A DNA stretch of 64,000 nt, taken from contig OZ231126.1 in assembly GCA_965153355.1 (NCBI GenBank), forward strand, positions 30,566,001-30,630,000. Reading direction: 5' to 3'. The position numbers were made by a program, and so were the translations under genes. The DNA comes from Flaccisagitta enflata. Taxonomy: Eukaryota; Chaetognatha; Sagittoidea; Aphragmophora. Positions 49,601-61,925 of the stretch are shown here, in pieces (within the stretch, counting starts at the first letter, position 1; each line of letters starts with the position of its first letter). The notes below the pieces were generated by a model, which saw only the letters and a program-made list of their open reading frames with translations, did no database searches and was not told where the DNA came from.

Positions 49601-50032
49601 GTGGTTTTAGGGGTGTCGGTGATGGTGATTTGGGGGTTTTGGGTGGTGGTTGGGTATATAACGCCTCTAGTATGCCAAAACGACCCATAGTGTTGGTGAT
49701 TTAGGTGTTTGGGTGGTTTTAGGGGTGTCGGTGATGGTGATTTGGGGGTTTTGGGTGGTGGTTGGGTATATAACGCCTCTAGTATGCCAAAACGACCCAT
49801 AGTGTTGGTGATTTAGGTGTTTGGGTGGTTTTAGGGGTGTCGGTGATGGTGATTTGGGGGTTTTGGGTGGTGGTTGGGTATATAACGCCTCTAGTATGCC
49901 AAAACGACCCATAGTGGGGCGGAAATGCGCGTTTTCACACTTTCCAACTCGATCACCATGACGGACCGATCGACGGACGGACCGACGGACGGACAAAGCC
50001 TCTTATAGAGTTGCGTGTCCGCAACTAACAAG
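46660..50032 (+). mobile_element. Hairpin element expanded by a 112-bp satellite
   Basis: Left end ACAAGGCCGGGGACACGGCC, AGTTGCGGACGGGTGGGCAG; right end GGCGGAAATGCGCG, GACGGACGG, GTTGCGTGTCCGCAAC + TAACAAG. 46705-49914 in between is satellite. Confidence 0.85.
46705..49914. repeat. 112-bp satellite, about 28 copies
   Basis: Unit runs GGTGATTTAGGTGTTTGGG, TTTTAGGGGTGTCGGTGATG, GATTTGGGGGTTTTGGGTGG, GTTGGGTATATAACGCCTCT, AGTATGCCAAAACGACCCAT. Most units are identical; changes (a GATGG deletion, CCACCC for CGACCC) cluster at 47.2-49.4 kb. The short minus-strand frames repeated every 112 bp are period artefacts. Confidence 0.97.
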
Positions 50033-50147
50033 ACCAATTGGACCAATGTGCACAGAAAGGGGGGAGAGATGTTTTGCATTTTTTCTTTAAATCAAAACAA
50101 TTAGCCCAAAACAGGGCAAAAGTCCCCAACGGTTGGCGGGAGAGGTA

Positions 50148-51078
50148 CTACCACGCGAATAAAAAAAAGACGCACCTCTTTATTCAATAATAAAACAGAT
50201 ACAAAAAACAATTTGCACTTTTCTTTATTGAGTCATATTGAAAATTTTTCAAAAAATCTTTTATTCTAGACTAATCCCAGGTCTGTATCTCAAACAGAGG
50301 CATGAGCAGGAAATCACTTCACTGCAAGAGCTTAGTTTTGGGGTATTACCCTAAACTTCCAGAAATATTTCGTTCAAGCGTTTTTTTAATTTTCAGACGG
50401 AAGAATAGACGGAAAATCATTTATGACGGTTCTTACGGTAAGCTTTTTTCGCGCTCTTTTTCTTCCTTTTTTTCAGCGGACTTTTCTATTCATAGTTTTC
50501 TTAATAACTTATGGGGGAACTTTGTTTACAAAAGAAATCAAGGAGTAGAATGCCATGGAAACCACAGGACACAACTTCATCAAATGCTTAGGAGCTAGAG
50601 CTCTGCAAAGAGAAGCACTATTTTGTTAAAATGCACTTTTTATGTAGGGATTGCGAAACTGAAATAGGCAACATTTTTACTAAACGAAAAAAGATAGCAA
50701 TACCTGGTTGGCGTCAAATAAAAGTACTTTTAAAGGGCTGTAAAATGGTCTAAGATTTTTAGTTTTTAGTCGCGTGCACGCGACTCTATGACCCACTCTG
50801 TCCGTCTGTCGGTCGGTCGGTCGGTCGGTAACCCTTAGCTTTTTTTCGTTGTTTTACGTCATTTTAGGTTATTTTGAGTCATTTTAAGTGATTTAAAGGT
50901 AATCTGAGCTAACTTACATTTAGTCTCTTAGTCTTTTGGTCTTTTAGTTTTTTGGTCTTATGGTCTTAACAACCGCACGCGACTGTAAGGTGTTGGCCTT
51001 GTTTAAACATTTATTAACTCAATTAACTATTTAAAAGTGCGTCTTTTTTTTTTTTTTTTTTTTTGATTCGCGTGGTAG
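50148..51078. mobile_element. MITE-like element, CTACCACGCGAAT TIRs, containing a nested hairpin element
   Basis: CTACCACGCGAATAAAAAAA..GACGCAC at the left, GTGCGTC..GATTCGCGTGGTAG at the right. Interior related to 39267-39678 and to sequence around 35300-36050. 50764-51005 is inserted in it. Confidence 0.7.
50764..51005 (-). mobile_element. AACAAG/CTAAAA hairpin element, GTCGCG subfamily, short interior arrays
   Basis: TTTTTAGTCGCGTGCACGCGAC, GTCGGTCGG block, short TTTGAGTCATTTTAA and TCTTTTGGTCTT runs, GCACGCGACTG, GTGTTGGCCTTGTTT. Same layout as the 28872-30979 element before expansion. Confidence 0.8.
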
Positions 51079-51159
51079 AGACTCTACTAGAGTAATACAA
51101 AACTACAATTTGGTAGTATTTCACGCCTTACAATGACCTAAAACACTACAAAAAAGAAA

Positions 51160-51430
51160 AACAAGTGACGCGGGGTCACAATATTGTTGCGGACGGGTTA
51201 GCAGGGGCATCCAACCCCCCATCCACACCCTAACCCACCGCCAACACTAAAAGTATCGAAAACGCTCGTTTCTCCACTATTCAACTTGATGACCGCTTCC
51301 GACGGACGGACGGACGGACGGAAGGACGGACGGACGGACGGACGGACGGACGGACGGACGGACGGACGGACGGACGGACGGACGGACGGACAAAGCCTCT
51401 TTTAGAGTTGCGTGTCCGCAACTAACAAGA
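51160..51430 (+). mobile_element. AACAAG hairpin element, GTGACGCGGGGTCAC variant
   Basis: ACAAGTGACGCGGGGTCAC, TTGCGGACGGGTTAGCAGGGG, a 90-bp (GGAC)n block, GTTGCGTGTCCGCAAC + TAACAAG. Confidence 0.85.
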
Positions 51431-51522
51431 CTAAATTTCAAAAATACTTGACAGAACGGTGGGTGGACGATATGACTGACCGACAGAGCAAGGTGAACAG
51501 TCGCATGTCCGCGACTAAAAAT
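51431..51522 (+). mobile_element. Right-end fragment of hairpin element
   Basis: GACTGACCGACAGAGC, AGTCGCATGTCCGCGAC + TAAAAA. Confidence 0.6.
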
Positions 51523-52500
51523 GCATTTTGGAAGGATGGTATGCTTATCGTGGAGATAACAGGACCTATGAGCAATCGTATGAATGTTGAAAAAATATAG
51601 TTTCTCGAGTTTTTGAAGGAAAACATGCCCGAGTCCGAATCCAACCAATTTTTTCTTGGCGTTGAAAAAAAAAGAAAATCCCAAATTTCATGGAAAAACA
51701 GAAAACGCGGTTCACTAAGTCAAGGTCAAGATAGAACAACAACAAGCTTAAAATCGCTTCTTGATCTTATGCAATTAAGAGAAATGGTGGGAAGGCGCGC
51801 ATTTATGGGAAATCAAGACGGTTAGTTGGTAGGAGGATAAGTCGGTCCATGGTGATTGTCATTCATATGATTTTCCAGCCTAACAATCGAATCAGGGACC
51901 TAGTTCATGGTTGATGATAGGACAAAGAAAATCAGTCTTTTATAAAATCAAATTCATTCTGCGATTTTAACTTCCTCAGACGATGAGTTGCAAGACGCAA
52001 AAATTGGACATCTAGACTATTAGGCTTTGAAGCCATGTTTCATGACGCTGGAATAGCGATTTCTGAGCATTACTACACCTGCCCTGTCACATTACAGCCC
52101 CCACCAATGCCACAGTGCCACTGCCCACCTGCATTGCTGCCCCTGCTCACTCGCCAGCGACTACTTCATGGTCGTGTATTCAACCTTGTAGCTTTTTTTT
52201 TTTTTTTTTTTTTGCTTTTTTTGCTTTTTTTGATCATCGTTGCGCATCCGCAAAATAGTGCGTCCATTTGTTTTGAACTGAGGAGAAGATTTTTTCATGA
52301 AACGAAAAATGGGAATAACATGAGATTGCACTCGCTTTTAAACTTTCCTTCCATCCTCATTTAGACTTGCGTAATTTGGTAAGTGCTTTTTTTTTTCAAG
52401 TGAACATGACAGCCCTTGGGTCACGAATATATTGCTTGAGTAATAAAAGATGTTACTTTGAATTCATGTTAATCTCCAAGGTTCACTGAACTTCTGGAAA
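51523..52500. other. Intergenic, no recognised feature
   Basis: Short open frames but no homology, splice context or repeat seen. Confidence 0.4.
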
Positions 52501-52502
52501 AA

Positions 52503-52593
52503 TCTGTTGTTGTTGTAGTTGATGTAGTTGTTGTTGTTGTTGTAGTTTTAGTTGTTGTAGTTTTAGTTGTTGTTGTTGTTGTTGTTGTTGTTT

Positions 52594-52625
<32 letters not shown>

Positions 52626-52638
52626 GAAGTTGTTGAAG

Positions 52639-52731
<93 letters not shown>

Positions 52732-52735
52732 TAAA
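52503..52735. repeat. (TTG)n
   Basis: TTG array with TAG, TTT and AAG variants at its left. Confidence 0.95.
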
Positions 52736-52797
52736 AAGCTTCAGTTAAAAATTCATCTAACTAGTTGTATCAGAAGCATGCTTCTTATGCTTTTAAA

Positions 52798-52958
52798 ACA
52801 AGGCAAGGCAAGGCAAGGCAAGGCAAGGCTTTTAAAACATGGCAATGCATTAGCAGACGGTTGGCAGGAGCAGTAATGCGAAAACCGCTCGCAATTCAAA
52901 AATGTTACGTACCGAACGACCGACGGACTGACATGGAGTCGCGTGTCCGTGACTAAAA
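52798..52958 (+). mobile_element. Degenerate hairpin element with (AAGGC)n left end
   Basis: ACAAGGCAAGGCAAGGC, GCAGACGGTTGGCAGG, ACCGACGGAC, AGTCGCGTGTCCGTGAC + TAAAAA. Confidence 0.65.
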
Positions 52959-53746
52959 ATCAACTGATGGTCACTTTACATTTGAACTAGATAATACCCC
53001 TTCGGCCTACACAGAAGTTTCTCTGTCCATCTGATAAGAGCTACTTTTGGTTTACAAAATGTGTACAAGTTGAAATCTTCAAATAAGTTCAATTGAAATT
53101 TTGTATTGCTCAAAACGTTCCGTATTCCTTATTCACATTTTGAGGCTGGCCGAAATCTTCCCAAGCGAAATTTCCTTCCTTCTTACGATCGAAAAAAAGA
53201 ATGTAATTGATATTTCAAGTCCGCGCGGCCGCGTCACTCCGAAAAATGTCCGGCATTTTTATATTTTTTTCTAAAATGTGATAAAAAGTAGTGGTGTATA
53301 TAGTTGCTAAAATATTGAATTTGTGCTCAAGGAGACAGGCATACGTTTCGGATATTCCCACAGTTTTCAGATGACACCTGTCGCAATAACACTGAAAATG
53401 CAACACCATAAAACGCAAGTGGCACAATAACATGATTGATTTGTGTTTTTCATGTTTTTGCATTTACAATGATTGTGAGACAAGTGGTTTCTTGTCTTAC
53501 TGTTGATTTGTATCTGTTGAGCCGTTCTTTGGTAAGGATTAAGGTGGAATTTTGATAATTCTTAGGATAGCTGTGAAAGGTGCGCATTAGCCACCAGTAA
53601 GAGCTCCTAAGGCTCTTCTCCTTACTTTAGTATTTTGGCTGTAATGTTATGTTGTCCAACTCATAAGTGGAGCAAGAATCCTCATATTGTGGAAAAAGAA
53701 TTGTCGGGAACTTGTCCCAGGAGTATTTAATGACCTTACTTATTCC
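52959..53746. other. Intergenic, no recognised feature
   Basis: Nothing supported. Confidence 0.4.
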
Positions 53747-53747
53747 G

Positions 53748-53838
<91 letters not shown>

Positions 53839-53856
53839 GGTTGTTGTCGTTGTTAA

Positions 53857-53944
<88 letters not shown>

Positions 53945-53945
53945 G
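53747..53945. repeat. (TTG)n
   Basis: About 200 bp of TTG with one GTCGTTGTTAAT interruption. Confidence 0.95.
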
Positions 53946-54710
53946 CTCTTGTAAAGGTTGTTAGGTGGAAATGTTGAAGCAATTTTCCCGGAAATCCGTC
54001 GCTGTGCTAAGTCAACAATAAAGCCAGATTTAAGCCTCTTTTTAAATAATTCGTATTGTGTGGGAGTGAGTCAGAGGCACAGAGACAGAGATAGAGACAG
54101 AGACTGAGACAGAGATAGAGACAGTAATAGAGACCCCTTCTATTCACGACTGGAATTCGAGATGACAAAGTTCAGTTGTTTGGCGATAAAAATCCGATTA
54201 AGAAAGAAAAATATCACCTTGGACAATTCTAAAATTCCTTTTTGATGAGCACAGGCCAAAAAGAAAGAAAAGCAACGCTCGCGGACGATGGGCTAAGGGC
54301 CTAGGGGCAGTGCAACAAAAAAAACTTGACAGATAGACATCTAAGAATGACCTGTAGCTGTGGAAAGGCCATAATGCTAAAATACAGGCGTGCATAAAGT
54401 TGAGTATTTCCCCCCCCCCCCTTTTACGTGAAGGGAGAATAAAATCAAAGGGTTTGGAGATAGGGAAAAAATCAAAAGCTTGAAAAAAAGAAAAAAGAAA
54501 TTTTCTGAAGATTTTACACTTTTGGTAGTACCAAAAGGTAAAATTTGATTACTACAAGACAGTTTAACACTGCTTAAACCTATAATATATTGTTTCATTG
54601 CTTTGTGGGGAAGAAAATCATGAATTTTAAAATGCGACGTGATACGTCGCGGGGAAGAAAATCAAAGGCAGGGAATAAAATCAAAGCCGGTCAATTATAT
54701 ACACCCCACT

Positions 54711-54751
54711 ACCAATAAAGGCGGCTCTCGCCGTAGGAAAAAAGTCGTAAG
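54711..54751 (+). repeat. Short dispersed repeat, copy 2
   Basis: ACCAATAAAGGCGGCTCTCG..GGAAAAAAGTCGTAAG, as at 34264. Confidence 0.6.
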
Positions 54752-54962
54752 TGCGAGGTTTTGGATTTCTTGTGATTGTGTTTTGTCTGGTTGACTGTTT
54801 TTTTTTTCTTTGGGCATCTTTTCGGTTTGTTCCACTCTCTACATGTGTTTCTCTGTTTGTTCTTTGTTTGCACTTCTCTTTCTTTCTTTCTCACTCTATT
54901 TCTCTCTCCAATTCTCATTTTCTCTCTCCCCTTCTCTCTCCCTCTCTCTCCCTTTTTCTCAT

Positions 54963-55141
54963 GTAACACGGGGTTACAATATTGTTGCGGACAGGTGGAC
55001 AGAGGCATCCAACCCCTATCCACACCCCAACTTCAACCCCCACACACAAACATCTAGACCGCTTGTTTTTCCAGTTTTTCACTTGGATGGACAGACGGAC
55101 CAACAGACCAATGGATGGACTGACGGACAAAGCCTCTCCAG
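54963..55141 (+). mobile_element. Partial hairpin element
   Basis: TAACACGGGGTTACA, TTGCGGACAGGTGGACAG, GGAC block, CAAAGCCTCTCCAGAGTTG; the final hairpin is lost. Confidence 0.6.
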
Positions 55142-55715
55142 AGTTGAAATGAGAGAGACTGTGCTGCGAGGATACACTATCATCACCTGGGACATTTCAA
55201 TATTCAAATAGACTTCAACTAACTTGATTCCTTGTTTATGGGAAAAATGCAAAAAATGCGAAAAAATGTAAAAGATTTTAAAAATCATAGCTCCAAAACT
55301 ATCGATCGCACAGAATTCTGCTTGGCGTCATCTGAAAGAGGAGAATTAGTTCTTTCTTAACTAATAATTTCATGCATATTCATATTCTACCCCCAAAATG
55401 CGCCAACTTGCCCAAACGCCTCTTAAAACAAAGGGAAATCCGTTTTCCTCTGCAGGACTTTAAAAGACCGTAGGGACTTCGTGTCTCTTTGACTTTTTTC
55501 CAAACAATGTTATGGACCGACTGATGACTTGACCGAGGGAGGAATGACGGAACAACAAGACAACGTATACTCTTGCGTGTAAACCCACACCCCAACTCTA
55601 CCTCAACCCCCAAAGGATGAATTTGTTACTGAGTTAAGAGTAGTAGGAGTAAGATATTGAAACTAGTGAAAATTATGTGAGTCCACCTCAATATGTGAGG
55701 GCGAGGCCTATTCAC

Positions 55716-55720
<5 letters not shown>

Positions 55721-55781
<61 letters not shown>
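55721..55781. repeat. (CT)n
   Basis: About 60 bp of pure CT. Confidence 0.95.
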
Positions 55782-55785
<4 letters not shown>

Positions 55786-55894
55786 ACTGTAAAAAAGAAG
55801 AAATTGATTTTTGTTAATCTACGACCTTAAAAAAAAGAAATTAGCAGTTTTTTCTCTGAGATAATGGCTGATTAATGAAATCAACGGAAGAATA

Positions 55895-55899
55895 AGAGA

Positions 55900-55983
<84 letters not shown>

Positions 55984-56003
55984 AAGAGACAGAAAGAGAC
56001 AGA
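55895..56003. repeat. (GA)n/(GACAGA)n
   Basis: GA with GACAGA blocks. Confidence 0.95.
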
Positions 56004-56159
56004 CAAAAGACTCTCTGATTCTACCCCCTCCCCTCACCTTGCATTTGATTTTCTTCTCCGCGACGTATGGCGTTGCCTTTCGAAATCATGATTTTCTTTC
56101 CGATAAAGTAAAACAAAAGTTTATCATAAACTTTACATATATTGAATTGTGTTGCACTG

Positions 56160-56800
56160 TTACACTAATAAGGTTTTACCTGCTGTGCCAGGGTAGGCGA
56201 GAGGATGCCATCGTCAAGGTCCAGGGGTAGAATGCTCAAAGAAGAAGGTGACTGCCATAAACTCAGAGAGAAAAGTAGATCCCTAAGAGCCCGCGGGGAA
56301 AGTGTACTGAGGAAGAACCAAACTGAGCAAAAGATAGTCCTAATCAAGACCCTAAGGCCCTAATGAATATGCCACAGTTCCCCCAGGGGCTGTGGCGCAT
56401 GTCACTCAATATGGTAACTAACCTAAAGGGGGAAAGAGATAGTAGCCAAGAACGGGGGAAAAGCAAAGGAGAGAGTAGAGGACTGAAGAAGGGAGGAGCA
56501 AGGGTAAGGCCCTAGAGGGCCTCTTGAAGGTGAGAAGCCTAAAGAGAGTGGGGTGGCTTCTGCTAGAGAGAAGACAGAGCTTCTTTTAGTAGGCAGAAGT
56601 GGGGAAGATGAAGCAGCAGAAGAGGAAGCCTCAAGGCAACTGTCAGTGAGAAGGAAGAAAGCAGGACAAGAGCAACTAAAGGCAAGGGAAGGAGGTATCC
56701 CCTCAACTCAGATATCAGAAAGAGAAATAAAGGGGCAATGTCCGGGCACAACATTACCAGTAATGTCGGCTGTCACCGTGAGGAAAAAAGTTGTAAGCAT
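56160..56800. other. Purine-rich unclassified segment
   Basis: GC- and purine-rich block with hairpin GCCACAG..CTGTGGC near 56372 and, near its right end (56752), a third copy of the GGC(T/G)G-hairpin + GAAAAAAGT(C/T)GTAA repeat. An open frame (56553-56855) lacks homology. Could be the untranslated part of a retroelement. Confidence 0.3.
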
Positions 56801-57092
56801 TGTTCACTTTTCACCAGACATGTCTTTAGTTACTGCAAATTTTTTCATTCATTAGATTAAATCAAGAGCAATTGTATGTTTTGATTGCACTGAAAATCAG
56901 AGAAAAATAGGGCTGAGCCAAATGAGCTAGATAAGCTAAAATGCTCAAAATCACTCAACTAGACAACCAGCTATGCTCACTGACATGCTTTTTTGTATTT
57001 GCATGCTCAAATCAAAACATTTGTTTATTCATCCCATTAAAAATCTGAAAAAAAAACCCTAGCTAAATGAGCTAAGTGAGCTAGAATACTTT

Positions 57093-57279
57093 AAACAAGG
57101 CCGTATACACAACCACCAGTTACGGACGGGTGGGCAGGGGCGGAAATGCGCGTTTTCCTACTTTTCAACTCGAGCGTGATGGATGGACAGACGGATGGAC
57201 CAACCAACAAACCAACCAACCGACCAACGGACGGACAGACAAAGACTATTATAGAGTTGCTTGTCCTCAACTGAAAACC
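57093..57279 (+). mobile_element. AACAAG/CTAAAA hairpin element, GTTGCG subfamily
   Basis: AACAAGGCCGTATACACAACC, TTACGGACGGGTGGGCAGG, ACCAACCAAC block, GTTGCTTGTCCTCAAC + TGAAAA. Confidence 0.75.
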
Positions 57280-57465
57280 CTCACAGATGACCAGGTATGG
57301 TCACTAGCATGCTGTTTTGTATCTGCTTGCTTAAACGTGTATCAAAATATTTATTTATTGCATTTCAAAAGAGAAAAAAAAGACTGAGCTAAATGAGCTA
57401 AATGAGCTAGAAAGCTCAAAAAGAGCCTCACAGATGAGCAGGTATATAAACATGTTTTTTTTGTA

Positions 57466-58061
57466 ACTATGGCAAAATAAAAAAGTGAACTACTTGTTTG
57501 TCAATGTTTCACATCCAAGCAATGAAAAAAACGTAGCAAAATCTATAACCATTTTAAAGATCTGCAAAAGATCTTTAAAATGAGACCCCGCTGGATGTTC
57601 TAGCTTTATTCTTTTAGAAATGGCATTAGAATGAAAACAGCTAGTCAAAAATTTGGAAATTCACTGTGCCATTTGCATCGTTTATCTTTATTCTAACATA
57701 AAAATTTAACGCATCGAGTTAAAAGTTGTTGTTGGCGCCATTTTATAGAAAATAAAAAGCTCTTCGATTTACTTATGGATAACGAGTAGCTGAGATAATC
57801 CTGAGCTGCGTTATTGACAAAAACGGAAAAACTAAAATTGCTTATTTGAAAAAAATTAAAATAAGCACTTTTTTGAATCAGCGATTTTTTTTTTCAAACC
57901 ATTGCCATTTCTAAACGAGTAAAGCTACAATAACCAGCAACGTTGCATTAATAAAAATTTTTTGAAGAGCTTTAAAACGGTCATGGATTTTCTATGGTTC
58001 AGGCACATAGTTAAGCTGAAACTAGCAAAACAAAGTGTTCGCTTTTTTTCTTTGCCATAGT
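57466..58061. mobile_element. MITE, ACTATGGCAAA TIRs, TA duplication (copy a)
   Basis: Left TA|ACTATGGCAAAATAAAAAAG, right TTCGCTTTTTTTC..GCCATAGT|TA. Related to 31824-32431. Confidence 0.75.
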
Positions 58062-58367
58062 TATTTGCATGCTCAAACGAACATAAATACACTCCTTTAT
58101 TGATCCTACTTAGAATCATAATAAAGTAGATCTTTAAAAAATCATAGCGTGAAAAATATTTGTCGTAGAGCATTCTGCATGGTGCCAAATGAAAGAGAAA
58201 TATCAAATTTACTTACCCTAACAATCTTATTGGATGCCACACATCTGAAATAACTGATAATTATGAACAATTTCCTTTGTTTATTTTTAGTCCTTGAATT
58301 TTAGAATTAGAAATACTTGCCTTGTCAAACTCATAATAAAAATTCTAGATCAGCATTTTGTTCATTA

Positions 58368-59341
58368 ACTATGGCAAAAAAAAAAAGCGAACAGTTACTT
58401 CTTTTGCTTATAAATCCTTTGAAAATGCACCCAGTGTGCTAAAATTTTTACTGGAGTTACTTTTTGGTATTATTAAGCATCACTGAAAAAATCGATGTCC
58501 TGCTCTAAATAGTTTAGGAATTATAGATTTTTAAAAAGTGCTTGTCCGATGATCAGAAATTCAAGGTACACACATAAGAATTTTCAAAGAATGAATAAAC
58601 AAATTTTAAAAAACCACACTAAATCTAGTCCGATTTTTATGAAATTTGAAGTGGAAGTAGACCACATTATTAGCAGGCTGTGGTAAAAATTTCATAACGA
58701 AACTCCAGTTATCTTAGCAGAAACAGCAAATTTTCCAAAAAAAATCTTTATGGGTTTAAGAATGAAGTTAATGAAGATAAAACCTGAAATATAAAGTAAT
58801 GCTATGGCCATAATTTTTTACCGATTATCATGATTTTTTAACTGGTAACTTTTGTACATATGAATATTCTACAGTAAAATTTTTGTGAAGATGGAAGCAT
58901 TCTTAGTCTCCCAAATTGCAAAAATATTCTTACAGGTAGCTGAATATTTCTTATCCTGAGCAAGCTTAAAATCAACCAATATATACCCCACTAGACTCTA
59001 TCTGAGTAGAAGCGAATTTTGCCTAGTATTAGTAAATAGCACCATCAGACTACAGTTCAAAAATCATAACAAAACTCTTAAAACTGTTTGCACAATGCTA
59101 ATTTTACTAAAAATAGAATTATTTTGATTTAGGATAAATGTCATCTCTGGCAGTCAAAAAAAGAGGTGACTTCAGTAAAAACGTGATAACGGCTAAAGTA
59201 TTTAACGGATTTTGATGAAATCTTAACCAGACATAGTCCAAATCATGGTTATCATTCCCTGTAAATTTTGTGCAAATTGGTCAACATCTTCTTATGTTTT
59301 TGCTCTCTCAAAATTCGTTCGCTTTTTTATTTTGCCATAGT
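58368..59341. mobile_element. MITE, ACTATGGCAAA TIRs, TA duplication (copy b, 974 bp)
   Basis: Left TA|ACTATGGCAAAAAAAAAAAG..CGAAC, right GTTCGCTTTTTTATTTTGCC..ATAGT|TA. The interior differs from copy a. Confidence 0.75.
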
Positions 59342-59772
59342 TATTACTAAGATGATGGCCTTTACTTTTCTCCTTTTTGTTTAGGAATAAGCAAAACCTG
59401 AAAAAACAATCTGATAAACCTATCAATTAATAAATAAGAGGGTTATCTAGGCAACGAGTGTGGGAGCTTTTCCCCTATGTTCGCTTGATTGAGATTCTCA
59501 ACTTCCTAATAAGAAAATGAAAACCATGTTTCTCTCGAATATGTCAAAAAGTCGAAGACTGACTTCGACTTTTTTCTCGATAATTCGATCCTGCCAAAAG
59601 TACTATTTTCTCCAAATTTTCTTTTTTTCTCTTTTCCCTGTCCCATCTTCAAACCCTTCGAACTCAAAATATTTGCCGGAAAAAACGGTTTCGATCATAC
59701 AGAAAACAAAATTAACAAACAGATCTACACGGTGCATCATAAGCAAAAGCGATGTAAATCTTGTTTTCTTTT

Positions 59773-59932
59773 TTTAGTTGCGGACACGCAACTCTACAAG
59801 AGGCTTTGTCTGTCCGTCCGTTGGTCCGTAGGTCCGTCTGTCCGTAATGATCAAGTTGGAAAGTGTGAACACGCGCATTACCGCCCCAGCCAGCCCGTCC
59901 GCAACTGGTGGCCGTGTATCCGGCCTTGTTTC
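59773..59932 (-). mobile_element. AACAAG/CTAAAA hairpin element, GTTGCG subfamily
   Basis: TTTTAGTTGCGGACACGCAAC, CCGTCCGTTGG block, CCGTCCGCAACTGG, GGCCGTGTATCCGGCCTTGTTT. Confidence 0.85.
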
Positions 59933-59936
59933 TTTT

Positions 59937-60060
59937 CTGCCGCGAACACGTAGCTCTTTACGTTGCTCTGTCTGTCCGTCAGTCGGTTGAACTGTTTGCT
60001 GGTCTGTTGGTCGGTCGTTCCATCGGTCGGCCCATCGGTTGGTCCATTAGATTTTTTATT
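59937..60060 (-). mobile_element. Partial hairpin element
   Basis: GCCGCGAACACGTAGC at the left end and a CGGTCGG/TTGG block; the other end is not recognisable. Confidence 0.45.
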
Positions 60061-60414
60061 TTAATGGCCTTTTTCATCTTTTCGTGGCATTTAAGGTTAT
60101 TCTTGGGTATTTTCTGTCCTTCTCAGGTGTGAGCATTCTTTGTAGCACTGCCCCTGCTTGTCTTGGTGATGGGCGTTCTGCGATAACGTTCTGACCCACG
60201 ATTGGCTTGAAATTATGAGTCTTAGCCGCGTGGAAGTTGGTTCGTTAATAAGTTGGGAAGTTAGTCATGCGGTAATGAAACAAGACAAGAAATGTGGTAT
60301 GATAATGACATAAATGACCAAATGTGGCACAGGATTGGTAACCGTAACGAGACATAATAATCACATCACAGGAATGACACAATGTGAAATAAAAGCAAAG
60401 CCGTTACTATGAGG

Positions 60415-60417
<3 letters not shown>

Positions 60418-60503
<86 letters not shown>
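60418..60503. repeat. (CT)n
   Basis: About 85 bp of pure CT. Confidence 0.95.
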
Positions 60504-60506
<3 letters not shown>

Positions 60507-60710
60507 CTCAATTTATTGAGAAAAAAAAAACCGGTCCCCAAGACCGAAAATATAAAAAAAAAACACTCGATGTGTCGGAGTGGGTTTTTTACATGACTTT
60601 TTTTTCTGTTTCTTTTTTTTTTTTTCAATTCTTGTTAATTCTTTGTTAATTTCTTGCATGAAAGAATACCAAAGATCCGTTTAACATTCTCTTTATCAGT
60701 CGGACCTCAC

Positions 60711-60869
60711 CTGCGGTCCTGAGCTGCGCCGTCTGTTTCCTGCTCTTTGATCTTGGACAAGTGGCTCTTGGACCAAGTGGATCTTGGACATCAATCAACG
60801 ATGCGTTCTCAGCGGTGTTGAGTCGTTGATGTATGATAGGTGGAACGATATCCCTCACTATGCCAAAAC
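60711..60869 (-). CDS. Candidate internal exon of an unidentified gene
   Basis: Minus strand, possible acceptor TTTTGGCATAG and good donor ACCGCAG|GTGAGG. Reads RDIVPPIIHQRLNTAENASL, DVQDPLGPRATCPRSKSRK. It has a normal amino-acid mix, unlike nearby frames, but no homology and no partner exon found. It may be chance. Confidence 0.3.
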
Positions 60870-61325
60870 TTAAAAATATGGAAGAGGGCCTCGTGAGCCC
60901 TCACTGACTAGTTACTACGTGCATCACCCCAAGTTTTCCATACAGCAAAACTAACATAGTTAACATCCATTCTGAATCTAACCAAAACACCAATGCTTAC
61001 CAAAATAGACATGGGCAAATGATTGTTACCTGTGTTACCTGTGTTACCCGAGGGTAACATTGTTAAGAATGATTTTACTTACATTATGAATGAGTTTGTT
61101 GGTCACTCCTTTGAATTAGTTGGTCACGCTTAACTTCTTTTGACATTTGAGGTCTGTTTTTACAACCTGCCCAAATTCTTGGGGGTAGGCTTTTTTCATA
61201 GTTCTCCCTGCCTAGAAGTTCCCAACTTGGCCAAGCTTGGGTAGCCGTGTATCCGAAATTGTTTTGAAGATATTCTGCTTATTCGTTTCTGTGCCCATTT
61301 GCTAGTATAGTATCAATCTAACTTA

Positions 61326-61925
61326 CAGTACGATGGGAGCAAAGACGACCTAGATTGGAGGATAGATTTTAGGTATTTTAATTTTATTTAATTTATAGAA
61401 AAAATTGAGATTTATGCTAATTAAAGGCTGCTTTATTGCTTGAATATATTAGCTTTTCTCATTCTTCAACTTGTGACTTGACATCATCAGGACTTCATTT
61501 TCCAACATTCTAACCTAGCCCATCAGATTGGGCTAAAAATTCTACATAATTTTGAAAAAAAATCAGCTCAATCGGACTATTTTTACAGGTTTTACAGCTA
61601 TTTTTCAAGAAGAACAATTATGTAAATTAATATCTGGGCAAAGCTTAAAACTAGCATAAAACATGTAAAAATAGTCCGATTGAGCTGATTTTTTTTGGTA
61701 ATTTATATAAAATTTTCTGCCCAATCTGATGAGCTAGGTTAGAACATTGAAAAATGAAGTCCTGAAGAAGTCAAGTCATAAGTTGAAAAATGAGAGAAGC
61801 TAATATATTCAAGCAATAAAGCAACCTTTAAATAATATAAATCTCAATTTTTTTATACATCAAATAAAATTAAGATATCTAAAATATATCCTCCAGTCTA
61901 GGTCGTCTTTGCTCCCATCGTACTG
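61326..61925. mobile_element. MITE, CAGTACGATGGGAGC TIRs, TA duplication
   Basis: Arms of about 270 bp: TA|CAGTACGATGGGAGCAAAG at the left, complement CTTTGCTCCCATCGTACTG|TA at the right. Interior ATCAGCTCAATCGGACTATT mirrored near 61670. Confidence 0.85.

Noticed and set aside
46705-49914. CRISPR-like regular array
   Set aside because: Contiguous 112-bp satellite without unique spacers in a eukaryotic genome.
46597-49996. Recurring 81-residue minus-strand frames
   Set aside because: 112-bp satellite read in rotating frames; no start or expression signal.
51277-51684. Arg-Pro-Ser-Val repeats in frames over hairpin elements
   Set aside because: Translation of GGAC/GTCC tetranucleotide blocks; seen wherever the element occurs.
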